Shown here: one piece after another, positions 31,680-39,728 of the stretch
Layout of the letters: each line of letters opens with the position of its first letter
How positions within the stretch are numbered: position 1 is the stretch's first letter
NCBI GenBank assembly: GCA_021790425.1
Contig: JAJYEA010000016.1
Location: 1 to 41,642, forward strand
DNA: 41,642 bases
Origin: Thermoplasmata archaeon
GTDB taxonomy: Archaea; Thermoplasmatota; Thermoplasmata; Lutacidiplasmatales; UBA184
Direction: 5' to 3'
Notes under the pieces: model-generated
The model's input: only the letters and a program-made list of their open reading frames with translations
What the model was told of the DNA's origin: nothing
Database searches by the model: none
Translations under genes and position numbers: made by a program

Positions 31680-31843
31680 GGTATCTTCCGACGCCGACGA
31701 GGAACTGGGGGAGATAACGCTTTCCGAAGCCTTTCCGAGGGTTCTTATAGCGAAATTTCAGGGCCCCGGGTAGCCCATTTTTCCGTGACCGGCCCGCTCC
31801 TCTTGGGGCAACCTTCCGAAAGTGGGGGGTCCGCCAGCGCTAA

Positions 31844-32050
31844 ATGCCCCCGCTTTCCTACGCCCCCGTGCCCAAACGATCTGCCGCCTCCATTCAGGCT
31901 GGGATGGTCAAGAAAGCCATGCGTGAAGACCCTTCGCCGGATACGCCATGCGCCCGGTGCAGCCACCCCTTGGGTCAGCACAGCAGGATGCGTAACCAAT
32001 CCTTCTGCGAAGCGTGCCACAAGATGTGCTCGACCACCGTCCGCACGTAG
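31844..32050 (+). CDS. Small zinc-finger protein
   Basis: A 68-residue basic protein with two cysteine pairs, Cys36/Cys39 (CARC) and Cys55/Cys58 (CEAC), plus nearby His41, His46, His59 and Cys62, forming a zinc finger. No family is recognised. The ATG at 31844 has no clear TATA element at the expected distance; a second ATG at 31904 (MVKKAMRED) would give 48 residues that still contain the whole finger. It stands alone between mscL and the ArsA-like gene and ends before a small hairpin. A nucleic-acid or protein-binding role is possible. Confidence 0.6.
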   Translation: MPPLSYAPVPKRSAASIQAGMVKKAMREDPSPDTPCARCSHPLGQHSRMRNQSFCEACHKMCSTTVRT

Positions 32051-32080
32051 TCGACCCGCCTGGCCCTCGGTGAGCTCGGG

Positions 32081-32095
32081 GGGGTCTGGGACCCC
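32081..32095 (+). terminator. Hairpin after the small zinc-finger gene
   Basis: GGGGTC and GACCCC form a 6-bp stem around a 3-nt loop, 30 nt after the stop codon. No T tract follows. The rest of the 205-bp gap shows nothing else until the promoter at its end. Confidence 0.3.
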
Positions 32096-32224
32096 GTTCC
32101 ACGGGCAGTGTCTCCCCGGTCCTCGATCGGCAACCGCGAGCGCGCACGATCTTCGAGTCGGCTAGGTCCTCCGGGCCGACCGACCTCCCGGACCCGCAAC
32201 GTCCGCGTCGGGCCCTCGGGGTCC

Positions 32225-32234
32225 CTTAAATAAT
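32225..32234 (+). promoter_or_regulatory. TATA-like box of the ArsA/Get3-like gene
   Basis: CTTAAATAAT is centred 26-27 nt before a GTG (32256) and 32-33 nt before an in-frame ATG (32262). Spacing therefore places transcription initiation at the GTG. Confidence 0.6.
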
Positions 32235-32255
32235 CTCGCTCGCTGGGTCGGCGCC

Positions 32256-33422
32256 GTGCCGATGCGGACCATCATTTACACGGGGAAAGGAGGCGTGGGC
32301 AAGACCTCGCTCTCATCCTCGACCGCCCTTGCCGCGGCAAAGCGGGGCCACCGTACGCTCGTGATGTCCACGGACAGCGCTCACTCCCTGGGGGATTCCT
32401 TGGGCACGTCGCTCGGACCCGACCCGATACCCGTGGCCCCGAACCTCGACGCGCTCGAGGTGGACGTCCTCACGGAGATGGAGCGCCACTGGAAGGAGGT
32501 CTACGGCTACTTCACCGCGCTCCTCCAGTCTCAGGGCGTGGAAGAGATCACGGCGAAGGAGTTCGTGGTGCTGCCGGGCATGGACATGATCGCCGCCCTG
32601 CTCCTGCTGGACGAGTACAAGCGTCAGGAGCGCTACGACACCGTGATCATGGACACCGCTCCCACGGCCGACACGCTCCGTTTGCTAAGTTTCCCCGACG
32701 TGTTGCGGTGGTATTTCGAGCACTTCTTCAAGATCCAGAAACGGATGGTGAAGGTGGCCCGCCCTACCGTCGGCAAGGTGATGAAGACCCCCCTCCCGAC
32801 CGACCGGTTCTTCGATGCGATCCAGCAGCTGTACGACCGGTCGCTCAGCGTGCGGGAGCTCCTCTCCGATCCTCGCCACTCCACGGTCCGGCTCGTGGTC
32901 AACCCGCAGAAGATGGTCATCTCGGAGACGCAGCGGGCCTACACCTACCTCTGCCTGTTCGGGATCCCCATCGAGATGCTGGTGGTGAACAAGGTCTACC
33001 CCGCTTCCTCCAAGGACGGCTATTTCGCGGAGGTGTTGAAGGAGCAGGAGCAGAACCTCGCCACGATCCGCGAGGCCTTCGGCGACCTCCCCATCCTCAC
33101 GTCCCCCCGTTACCCCTACGAGGTCATCGGAAGCGAGCGCCTGACCAAGCTCTCGACAGACGTGTTCGGGGAGAAGGACCCCTCGGCCCTCTTCGCCTCT
33201 ACGAATCCCGTGCGTTTCACCTCAACGAAGTCGGGCAAGGCCGTCTCGATCGAGCTCCCGTTCGCCGAGAGCGAGAAGCTCGATGTGTCGCTCCGAGGCG
33301 ATACCCTCTACATCCGGGTCGGGTGGCACAAGCGGACCATCCTCCTCCCGTACTCGTATGCCGGGCTCAAGCTGGGGGAAGCGCGGTACGTGGGGGGGCG
33401 GCTCACGGTGAATTTCAGGTAA
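32256..33422 (+). CDS. ArsA/Get3-family ATPase with C-terminal HSP20-like domain
   Basis: A 388-residue ATPase. It has the deviant Walker A GKGGVGKTS near the N-terminus (about residues 10-18), switch I with STDSAHSLGDSLG, and switch II in MDTAPTADTLRLL. One ATPase unit is present, as in Get3, so it would work as a dimer. A methionine/aromatic region (VVLPGMDMIAALLLL, RWYFEHFFKIQKRM) could form the client-binding groove for tail-anchored membrane proteins. The last ~80 residues (IELPFAESEKLDVSLRGDTLYIRVG) match the alpha-crystallin-like domain fused to many archaeal ArsA proteins. Arsenite export is unlikely, as no arsB or arsR is nearby. GTG and ATG (32262) are alternative starts. Confidence 0.92.
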   Translation: MPMRTIIYTGKGGVGKTSLSSSTALAAAKRGHRTLVMSTDSAHSLGDSLGTSLGPDPIPVAPNLDALEVDVLTEMERHWKEVYGYFTALLQSQGVEEITAKEFVVLPGMDMIAALLLLDEYKRQERYDTVIMDTAPTADTLRLLSFPDVLRWYFEHFFKIQKRMVKVARPTVGKVMKTPLPTDRFFDAIQQLYDRSLSVRELLSDPRHSTVRLVVNPQKMVISETQRAYTYLCLFGIPIEMLVVNKVYPASSKDGYFAEVLKEQEQNLATIREAFGDLPILTSPRYPYEVIGSERLTKLSTDVFGEKDPSALFASTNPVRFTSTKSGKAVSIELPFAESEKLDVSLRGDTLYIRVGWHKRTILLPYSYAGLKLGEARYVGGRLTVNFR

Positions 33423-33426
33423 GGAC

Positions 33427-33741
33427 ATGGGCGAAAGGGAGAAGCAAGAGGTCGAACGCCTGGGGAAGCTGCTGTTGCTCCCCCTGGCTGACGTGAACGT
33501 CGCCCTGTCGCTCCGCAACACGCTCTCCCATGCACAGAAGGCGATCGAGCGGGCCGCCGAATCCGGCCCGGACGACGACGTGGTGCGCCGGGAGACGATC
33601 TCGGCGATGAAGGACCTGTTGACGGTGATCCATGCCGCCACCGGCGCATTGCTGGCGGGCCTGGACAGCGCCTCCCAGCCCTCGGGCCCCCTGCAGGAGA
33701 CCGAGGTCCAACGCCCCAAGCCGACGAAAAAGAAGGGTTAG
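33427..33741 (+). CDS. Small helical protein in operon with the ArsA-like ATPase
   Basis: A 104-residue protein predicted to be almost all helix for residues 1-80 (EREKQEVERLGKLLLLPLADVNVALSLRNTL is covered by two amphipathic heptads), with a proline- and lysine-rich C-terminus. No family is recognised. It begins 4 nt after the ATPase stop, so it is surely co-transcribed. A partner or adaptor of the ATPase is a reasonable guess but nothing in the sequence proves it. It is followed by a strong hairpin. Confidence 0.75.
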   Translation: MGEREKQEVERLGKLLLLPLADVNVALSLRNTLSHAQKAIERAAESGPDDDVVRRETISAMKDLLTVIHAATGALLAGLDSASQPSGPLQETEVQRPKPTKKKG

Positions 33742-33764
33742 GGGCGGGGCAGCGAACCCCGCCC
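33742..33764. terminator. Strong hairpin between convergent genes
   Basis: GGGCGGGG and CCCCGCCC form a perfect 8-bp G/C stem around a 7-nt loop immediately after the stop codon, in the 37-bp gap between convergent genes. It is symmetric and could serve both strands. Confidence 0.45.
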
Positions 33765-33778
33765 GGTGTCGATCCGAC

Positions 33779-34342
33779 CTACCCGCCGGTGACGATGACG
33801 GACCCGATGTTGGGTGTGAAGGTCGCCGAGGCCTGACCGCCCACCTCGAAGACGTGGACGCTGGAGGCCAGGTCCACGTCGACATTCAACGTGGTGGTGG
33901 CCCCGGCCCCGATGGTGAAGGACTGGTCCAGGTTCGCCGTCGGTCCGTGGACCGTCGCCTGGACGATCATACCGCCCACCAGTTCGACCGTGACGTTCTG
34001 CACCGTCAGCCGGACCTGCTGATAGTGGCCCGCCTTGAGCGAGAGGAGTCCGATCGTCTTCGCCATGGCCGAGCCGTTCAGGGCCATGAGGTCCAGGGTG
34101 CCGGAAGTGGGTGTCGTCACCCAGCTACCGTTGGCGTTGCTGCTGTTCGATTCGTGAATGGCCACGGACGAGAAGGTGACCCAGACGTGCGTGCAGTCGG
34201 TGCACGGTGCGTCGTGCACCTTCAGGTCCAGCGTTCCGTTCCCGGTGGATCCGAGGACCCCTGTGAAGTACAGCGTGGCCACCACTAGGATCACAGCGAC
34301 AACGGTGATCGCGACGGCCGCAGTCTTTCCTATCGCGGACAT
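33779..34342 (-). CDS. Membrane-anchored DUF4382 protein
   Basis: A 187-residue protein with one N-terminal membrane helix (TAAVAITVVAVILVVATLYF) and an extracytoplasmic beta domain. The domain opens GTLDLKVHDAP and contains THVWVTFSSVAIHES and YQQVRLTVQNVTVEL, the DUF4382 pattern; a CTDC pair follows the first strand. DUF4382 has no known function. The start at 34342 is chosen because a TATA box lies 26-27 nt upstream; the frame is open for 16 more codons, which would include the promoter. The CTDC pair could be a substrate for the disulfide cassettes of this window (speculation). Confidence 0.82.
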   Translation of the reverse strand: MSAIGKTAAVAITVVAVILVVATLYFTGVLGSTGNGTLDLKVHDAPCTDCTHVWVTFSSVAIHESNSSNANGSWVTTPTSGTLDLMALNGSAMAKTIGLLSLKAGHYQQVRLTVQNVTVELVGGMIVQATVHGPTANLDQSFTIGAGATTTLNVDVDLASSVHVFEVGGQASATFTPNIGSVIVTGG

Positions 34343-34363
34343 GACCGTCCCACTCGCAGGGGG

Positions 34364-34373
34364 CCTATTTAAC
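34364..34373 (-). promoter_or_regulatory. TATA-like box of the DUF4382 gene
   Basis: The minus strand reads GTTAAATAGG, centred 26-27 nt before the ATG at 34342. Beyond it the gap to 34556 is AT-rich and may hold further control sites, but none could be named. Confidence 0.6.
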
Positions 34374-34556
34374 CGCTTGTCCAATGCCAAACACGCACCC
34401 CTTTGCCCGGTCCCTCTTCACGCCATGAGACTGGGTCTTTTGTAGTACGGAAACATAAGGACGCGATCGAATTCACCTTCTTTGCATTATCAGTTACAAT
34501 CCATCGTCGTCATCGTCTCATTTTGGAGGGTTGTACCTTCAAATTCGCTTGTGTTA

Positions 34557-34584
34557 CCTGAGGGAGACAGCCGAGGCCCTCAGG
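34557..34584 (-). terminator. Inverted repeat across the stop codon of the 332-residue protein
   Basis: CCTGAGGG and CCCTCAGG form a perfect 8-bp stem with a 12-nt loop that overlaps the stop codon at 34580. It could be a terminator or mRNA-stabilising hairpin; no U-rich tract follows on the minus strand. Confidence 0.4.
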
Positions 34585-35578
34585 GGGATGCGAAGCTCGT
34601 GTATCGGTGGTCCAGCACGGCCCGCAAGTCCGACAAGGGCTCGGCCACGGTGGTCATCTTATCCAGCCGATTCACCAGGCCCTCCCTCACCGACCCCCCT
34701 TCGTTCCGAGGCCAAGCACGGTTGGCCTGTCCCAGCGCCCCGAGCAGGACTTCACCACCCACCGTCACGAAAAGGAAGGGGTAGATGTGGAACTGGGCGG
34801 TGAGCAGGCCGAGGAGCTCCTGGGGTGTCCCCAGTTTCAGCCTCCCGTGCACGAAGAGGGCATAATCGAGGGACCGGTCCAGGTAGCCCGGGAGCGCGCC
34901 GGGGTTCAGGAACGTCCGCATCCGGACCACTTGCTTGTCGAGCAGCCGGCGCGTCTGCCTGTCGGAGGACAGAAGGGTACGCTGGAAGGCCCCTTGGGAG
35001 AGGAGGGAGGGCAGGGCGGCTCGCTCCCGGGCGGTGATGACGGGAGGACGAGCAAGGGGAAGGCTGAGCGGGGCCGGATAGCGCACCACGCCTGACGCCC
35101 CGACCACGTGCGCCCACAGGCCCTCGTAGTCGAAGTAGATGGGAACCGAATCGGGGTCGGTCGGGCTTTCGACGAGGACCCCGGGGGCCGAGGCGGTCCT
35201 TGCGGCGGTCTTTCCCGGGGCGGGACCGTTCGACGGTGGAAAGAAGACCCCAAACGCCAGCCGACTCCCCTCCCAGACCACGGCGGCCGAGGGATCCTTC
35301 TCCCAGCGTGCCGGGAGGGGGCCCAGGGCGGTCATGGACGCCGCCAGTGCAAATCGGACGCGGGTGCGGCCCAGCCGAGAGGGATCGGGTACGTATCGCT
35401 CGGTGACCCACCCTTGCGAGAGGGCGCGGGTACGGATGGAATGGTACGTGGAGCGGGGCAACTCCGACTGCCGGATCCGGATCGACTCCGGCTCTCCCGA
35501 GAGCGCGAGCGCGCTCCAGAGATAGCGGACCTCGAGGTCCGTCAATGCCCGTGGTCGCTCGTTCGACGCCATTCCCAC
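34580..35578 (-). CDS. Unrecognised protein with predicted winged-helix N-terminus
   Basis: A 332-residue soluble protein. Residues 1-85 look like a winged helix (LTDLEVRYLWSALAL, IRQSELPRSTYHSIRTRAL, then a wing-like RTRVRFAL). The remainder has no recognised domain but contains a hydrophobic core (LDYALFVHGRLKLGT, FHIYPFLFVTVGGEVLLG). It may be a DNA-binding regulator. The first codon is a GTG placed 26-27 nt from a TATA element, followed two codons later by an ATG (35572) that is an equal candidate. It is divergent from a secreted protein gene across a shared promoter region. Confidence 0.7.
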   Translation of the reverse strand: MGMASNERPRALTDLEVRYLWSALALSGEPESIRIRQSELPRSTYHSIRTRALSQGWVTERYVPDPSRLGRTRVRFALAASMTALGPLPARWEKDPSAAVVWEGSRLAFGVFFPPSNGPAPGKTAARTASAPGVLVESPTDPDSVPIYFDYEGLWAHVVGASGVVRYPAPLSLPLARPPVITARERAALPSLLSQGAFQRTLLSSDRQTRRLLDKQVVRMRTFLNPGALPGYLDRSLDYALFVHGRLKLGTPQELLGLLTAQFHIYPFLFVTVGGEVLLGALGQANRAWPRNEGGSVREGLVNRLDKMTTVAEPLSDLRAVLDHRYTSFASP

Positions 35579-35600
35579 CCCGTCCCGACCTTGGACATGC

Positions 35601-35610
35601 CTTTATCTAG
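35601..35610. promoter_or_regulatory. TATA-like box between divergent genes
   Basis: CTTTATCTAG is centred 26-27 nt from the GTG at 35578 on the minus strand and about 37 nt from the ATG at 35642 on the plus strand. It is the only TATA-like element in the 63-bp gap, so both genes may use it. Confidence 0.5.
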
Positions 35611-35641
35611 GGGCCATCCCGATTCGTAGGCCGGGGTTGGC

Positions 35642-37003
35642 ATGAGTCGTCACCGCTATACAGCGTTGCTGAGCCTCCTTCCGGCCCTGCTCCTCCTCCT
35701 ACTTCCGGCGGGAGCCGTGGGCGCACCCCCGTCTTCGGGGGCCTCTCTGGCCTGGGCCTTCCAGGGCTCGGCGGCGGGATCCCCATCGCTTCCGACCGGT
35801 GCGGGCTCGCTGTCGGGTCACTACTTCGTCGAAGTGGCGACGGTCGAGAACCAGACCGACCTGTCCCCGGGCGAGTACATGGTGGTGATCCACCATGTCG
35901 CCCTGACCTACTTTTCCGCGAGCCTCACCGTCCGGTGCCCGGCCTGCCTCACCTGGAACGTTACCATGCGCACCACCGAGGCGTTGACGGCCTACCAGAA
36001 CCTCACCTCCTCCGGCACCATGCGTACCGGTTCGGACCAGGTCTCCGCACTGGCCCTCCAGGACGAGTCGGCCCAACTGACGACCAACATGACGGAGCAG
36101 AGCACCCGTGTGGTTTCGGCGGCGGGGTCTGCCACCCAGGTCAGCAGTGCGTACGTGTCGAGCGCGTTGGCGGCGTCTTGGACGATCGGGTTCGCCCCGG
36201 CGCTCGGCTTCCTTCCCACGAACCTTTCGTACGACGGCGCCGCCCAGGCGGAAGCGAACTTCACCCTGACCGGCTCGTACCAGGGCAGTTACCACTTCGC
36301 GCGCGAAGGGGGCTTCAATGGGACCCCCGCGCTTTCGAGCACCGGGTCTCCGTCGGGGAGCCTTTCTCCCACCGCGGGCAGCCTGTCGGTGGTGGCCATC
36401 CCCCAGCACGATGAGAACGTCTCCGGTGTGCCCCTTACCTGGACCGGGGTGCGCCTCCAGGGCGGGGACTTCCTCGTGGAAGACGGGACCCTGATCCCGA
36501 CCTCTGTTTCCCCGACAAACTCTCCCCTTGCTTCCTGGTGGAGTCCTCCCGAGATGCCCGCCGCGGGGAACCTGACCACCACCAACCTCGGGCTCGCGGT
36601 CGGCATCCAGGGCGCGGCCGGGGCCCGCGCCAGCGAGCAGGCGTTCACCGCCCAAATGGAAGTCCCGGCTACCGGCTCCGCGGCCCTGAGCACGAGCTCG
36701 CCCACCGTGGTCGATGCCACGCTCGTTTCGTCTCCCACCGACCCTTCCATCGCGTGGAACACCCTGCAAGGGATCGAGGGCACCCCGTCGGGAACCTCTT
36801 CCCTGAGCGAGGTCTCCCCGTGGTACCTGTGGATGTCCGCCCTCGTGGTGGGCGTGGTCGCGATCGCCTTGATGGCGTACTCGACCCGCCGGAGGGGTGG
36901 TCCCGTCTATCTCCGGCTGGCGGCTCCCGCCACGCCGGCGACCGCGCCCCGGCCTCCGATGCAAGGCACGTTGCCCGAGGATCCCCTCGAGCACCTCTGG
37001 TAG
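35642..37003 (+). CDS. Secreted protein with C-terminal membrane anchor
   Basis: A 453-residue protein with a signal peptide (LLSLLPALLLLLLPAGAVGA), a long Ser/Thr/Ala-rich extracytoplasmic part and a C-terminal helix (LWMSALVVGVVAIALMAY), followed by an RRRGG stop-transfer and a proline-rich cytoplasmic tail. A CPAC pair near residue 100 is the only cysteine pair and may form a disulfide. Several N-x-S/T sites are present. No known domain is recognised. The build (signal, ectodomain, single helix, proline tail) is like that of the Asp-box surface protein. Confidence 0.8.
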   Translation: MSRHRYTALLSLLPALLLLLLPAGAVGAPPSSGASLAWAFQGSAAGSPSLPTGAGSLSGHYFVEVATVENQTDLSPGEYMVVIHHVALTYFSASLTVRCPACLTWNVTMRTTEALTAYQNLTSSGTMRTGSDQVSALALQDESAQLTTNMTEQSTRVVSAAGSATQVSSAYVSSALAASWTIGFAPALGFLPTNLSYDGAAQAEANFTLTGSYQGSYHFAREGGFNGTPALSSTGSPSGSLSPTAGSLSVVAIPQHDENVSGVPLTWTGVRLQGGDFLVEDGTLIPTSVSPTNSPLASWWSPPEMPAAGNLTTTNLGLAVGIQGAAGARASEQAFTAQMEVPATGSAALSTSSPTVVDATLVSSPTDPSIAWNTLQGIEGTPSGTSSLSEVSPWYLWMSALVVGVVAIALMAYSTRRRGGPVYLRLAAPATPATAPRPPMQGTLPEDPLEHLW

Positions 37004-37006
37004 CGG

Positions 37007-37195
37007 TCAGCTGGTGCTGTCGGGCTGGTCGGTCTCGAGGGGCGGGTCCTCTTCGAGGATCAGCGACCCCTGGTAGCCGCACTGGCGGCAGATGTACGTG
37101 GGGGCCGTGAAGACCCCGGGCAAGGCGTTGATGTCGTAGGAGAAGCACTTGGGGCACCGGAGGACCGGCCTCGGTCGGGGTCGCCGGCGGACCAC
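37007..37195 (-). CDS. Small zinc-ribbon protein downstream of gyrA
   Basis: A 62-residue protein with a basic N-terminus (VRRRPRPRP), a zinc ribbon of Cys14/Cys17 (CPKC) and Cys36/Cys39 (CRQC), and an acidic C-terminus. The GTG start lies 4 nt after the gyrA stop; a longer in-frame version would overlap gyrA and is not needed. The pattern resembles small archaeal zinc-ribbon proteins found beside replication and translation genes. It is the last gene of the S15-RecJ-GyrA unit. Function is unknown. Confidence 0.7.
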   Translation of the reverse strand: MVRRRPRPRPVLRCPKCFSYDINALPGVFTAPTYICRQCGYQGSLILEEDPPLETDQPDSTS

Positions 37196-37199
37196 GGTG

Positions 37200-39728
37200 T
37201 CACTTCTCCGCGGGAGGGGGTGAAGGGTCCTTCCCCGCCTCGGGAGGAGTACCGGTCGCCTCCTCTTCACCCGGGGCGACGAGGCGGACCGCCGTGCGGA
37301 CCATGTCCCCCTGCTCGAGCCGGATGATGCGGACCCCCATCGTGTTCCGTCCCTGCTCCCGGATCTGCAGTACCGGGCTCCGGATGACGATCCCGTTCTG
37401 CGTCGTGACGATGACCTCGTCCTCTTCGCCTACCGGGAAGGCGGCGACGACGTCGCCGTTGCGCCCTCCGGTCCGGATCGTGATGACCCCATGGGCACCC
37501 CGCCGGGTGAAACGGTACTCCTCCAGCGCGGACCGCTTCCCGTAGCCGGTGGACGTGAGGGTGAGGAGGGAAGGGTGGGTCTCGGAGAGCACACCCATGG
37601 AGACGACGCGGTCCTCCTTGTCCTTGAGACGGATCCCGATGACCCCGTAGCTGTGGCGCCCGGTCGCGCGGACCTCCTTCTCCGAGCAGCGGACCAGCTG
37701 GCCCGAGCGGGTCGCGAGGAGGATCTCCCCCGCCCCGGAGGTGTGGGCGACGTCCACGAGCTGGTCCCCCTCTTCGAGGAGGACGGCCTGGATGCCGTTC
37801 GTCCGGATGTTCTGGAACTGCTCGAGGGCCGTGCGCTTGACGATCCCCTTCGCCGTGGAGAAGAGCAGGAAACCGTCGCCCGCGAGGTCGGTGACGGGCA
37901 GTTCGGCCTGGACCTTCTCCCCCTCCTGGAGCTTGGGAAGGAGGTTGATGATCGGCTTCCCCTTCGCATGGCGGCCGGCCTCCGGGATCTCGTAGGCCTT
38001 CAGCCGGTAGACCCTCCCGAGGGTCGTGAAGAAGAGGACGTTGTCGTGGGTGTCCGTGACGAAGGCACGGGTCACGAAATCCTCCTCCTTGGTCTCCATC
38101 TGGACGAGCCCCTTGCCCCCGCGCCGCTGGAGCCGGTAGGTGTCGAGCGGAAGGCGCTTGATGTACCCGTCGTGCGTCACGAGGACCACGACATCCATCT
38201 TCGGAACGAGGTCCTCGAGCGTCCGCTCGTGGAACGCGTCGACGAGGGCGGTCCGTCGGGCGTCCCCGTGCTTCTCCCGGAGCTCGGTGAGCTCGGTGCG
38301 GAGGACGCGGTCGAGCACGGCGGGGCTCGCCAGGATCTCCTTGAGGCGCTTGATATCGGCTTCCCTCTCCTTGGTCTCCGCCAGGATGGCGTCGCGCTCG
38401 AGCCCGGTGAGCCGGGCGAGGCGCATGTCGAGGATGGCCTTCGCCTGCTCCTCGCTCAGGAGGAACCGGCCCATGAGGGAGGACTGGGCCGCGGCCACGT
38501 CCTTGGAGCGGCGGATGATCCGGACGACCTCGTCGATGTTCTCGATGGCGACGAGGAACCCCTGGAGGATGTGGAGGCGGTCCTCGGCCTTCTTGAGGTC
38601 GAAGCGGGAGCGGCGGGTGATGACCTCGCGCCGATGCTTGAGGTGGACCTTGAGCAGGGCGATGAGGGGCATGACCCGGGGGCGGTCGTCCACCAAGGCG
38701 AGGTTGATGACCCCGAACGAGTGCTCCATCTCCGTGTGGGCATAGAGCTGGTTCAGGACGATCTCGGGCTGGGCGTCGCGCTTGAGCTCGAAGACGACGG
38801 AGACCCCGTCCTTGTCGGACTCGTCCCGGATGTCGGAGATGCCCTCGAGGCGCTTCATCTTCACCAGGTCCGCGGCCTGGGAAAGCATCTGCGCCTTGTT
38901 GACCTCGTACGGGATCTCGGTCACCACGATCTCGTTCTTGTTGTCCCGCTCGCGGATCTCCGCCTTGGCCCGGATGCGGAGGGCGCCGCGACCGGTCTCG
39001 TAGGCCTCCCGCACCCCCTCGTTGCGGGCCAAGATCCCGCCGGTGGGGAAGTCGGGCGCGGGGAGGAGGGTCATCACCTCGTCCAGCGAGGATTCCGGCT
39101 TCTCGAGCAGGAGGAGGAGGGCGTCCACGACCTCGCAGAGATTGTGGGGAGGCATGTTGGTCGCCATCCCGACCGCGATCCCCGCCGAGCCGTTCACGAG
39201 GAGGTTGGGGAGCTTTGCAGGGAGTACCTTCGGTTCCTTCAGGGTCCCGTCGAAGTTGTCCAGCCAGTCGACCGTCTCCTTGTCGTTGTCGAGCAGCATC
39301 TCCTCGGAGAGCTGGCTGAGCCGCGCCTCGGTGTACCGCATCGCGGCCGCGGTGTCGCCGTCCAAGGAGCCGAAGTTGCCCTGCCCGTCGATGAGCGGGT
39401 AGCGGAGGGAGAAGACCTGGGCCATGCGGACCATGGCGTCGTAGACGGCCATGTCCCCGTGAGGGTGGTACTTGCCCAGCACGTCTCCGACCGTGCGGGC
39501 GGACTTCCGGTAGGGCTTGTCGTGCGACGCGCCGGACTCCCACATCGACCAGAGAATCCGTCGGTGGACCGGCTTGAGACCGTCCCGGGCGTCCGGGAGC
39601 GCCCGTCCCACGATGACGCTCATCGCGTAATCGATGTAGGACCGGTGCATCTCCGTCTCGAGCGGATGGGGCAAAATGCGCCCCACCGGTGTGGTCTCGG
39701 GCGGGCTTGCAGGGGTCTCTTCCGTCAT
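37200..39728 (-). CDS. gyrA: DNA gyrase subunit A
   Basis: An 842-residue type IIA topoisomerase subunit of bacterial type. It has the catalytic tyrosine Tyr132 ([12 protein letters not shown]), the breakage-reunion core beginning [21 protein letters not shown], and a C-terminal wrapping domain with the GyrA box QRRGGKG, which marks gyrase rather than topoisomerase IV. It introduces negative supercoils with GyrB, which is not in the window. In the quinolone region the motif reads GDMAVYD, with Met where E. coli has Ser83 and the Asp87 equivalent kept. It starts in an ATGA overlap with the RecJ-like gene. Gyrase reached Euryarchaeota by transfer from bacteria (established). Confidence 0.97.
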   Translation of the reverse strand: MTEETPASPPETTPVGRILPHPLETEMHRSYIDYAMSVIVGRALPDARDGLKPVHRRILWSMWESGASHDKPYRKSARTVGDVLGKYHPHGDMAVYDAMVRMAQVFSLRYPLIDGQGNFGSLDGDTAAAMRYTEARLSQLSEEMLLDNDKETVDWLDNFDGTLKEPKVLPAKLPNLLVNGSAGIAVGMATNMPPHNLCEVVDALLLLLEKPESSLDEVMTLLPAPDFPTGGILARNEGVREAYETGRGALRIRAKAEIRERDNKNEIVVTEIPYEVNKAQMLSQAADLVKMKRLEGISDIRDESDKDGVSVVFELKRDAQPEIVLNQLYAHTEMEHSFGVINLALVDDRPRVMPLIALLKVHLKHRREVITRRSRFDLKKAEDRLHILQGFLVAIENIDEVVRIIRRSKDVAAAQSSLMGRFLLSEEQAKAILDMRLARLTGLERDAILAETKEREADIKRLKEILASPAVLDRVLRTELTELREKHGDARRTALVDAFHERTLEDLVPKMDVVVLVTHDGYIKRLPLDTYRLQRRGGKGLVQMETKEEDFVTRAFVTDTHDNVLFFTTLGRVYRLKAYEIPEAGRHAKGKPIINLLPKLQEGEKVQAELPVTDLAGDGFLLFSTAKGIVKRTALEQFQNIRTNGIQAVLLEEGDQLVDVAHTSGAGEILLATRSGQLVRCSEKEVRATGRHSYGVIGIRLKDKEDRVVSMGVLSETHPSLLTLTSTGYGKRSALEEYRFTRRGAHGVITIRTGGRNGDVVAAFPVGEEDEVIVTTQNGIVIRSPVLQIREQGRNTMGVRIIRLEQGDMVRTAVRLVAPGEEEATGTPPEAGKDPSPPPAEK

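Noticed and set aside
32256-33422. An arsenite efflux ATPase (arsA in an arsenic operon)
   Set aside because: Only one ATPase unit is present and no arsB, arsR or arsD lies nearby; Get3-like targeting fits better.
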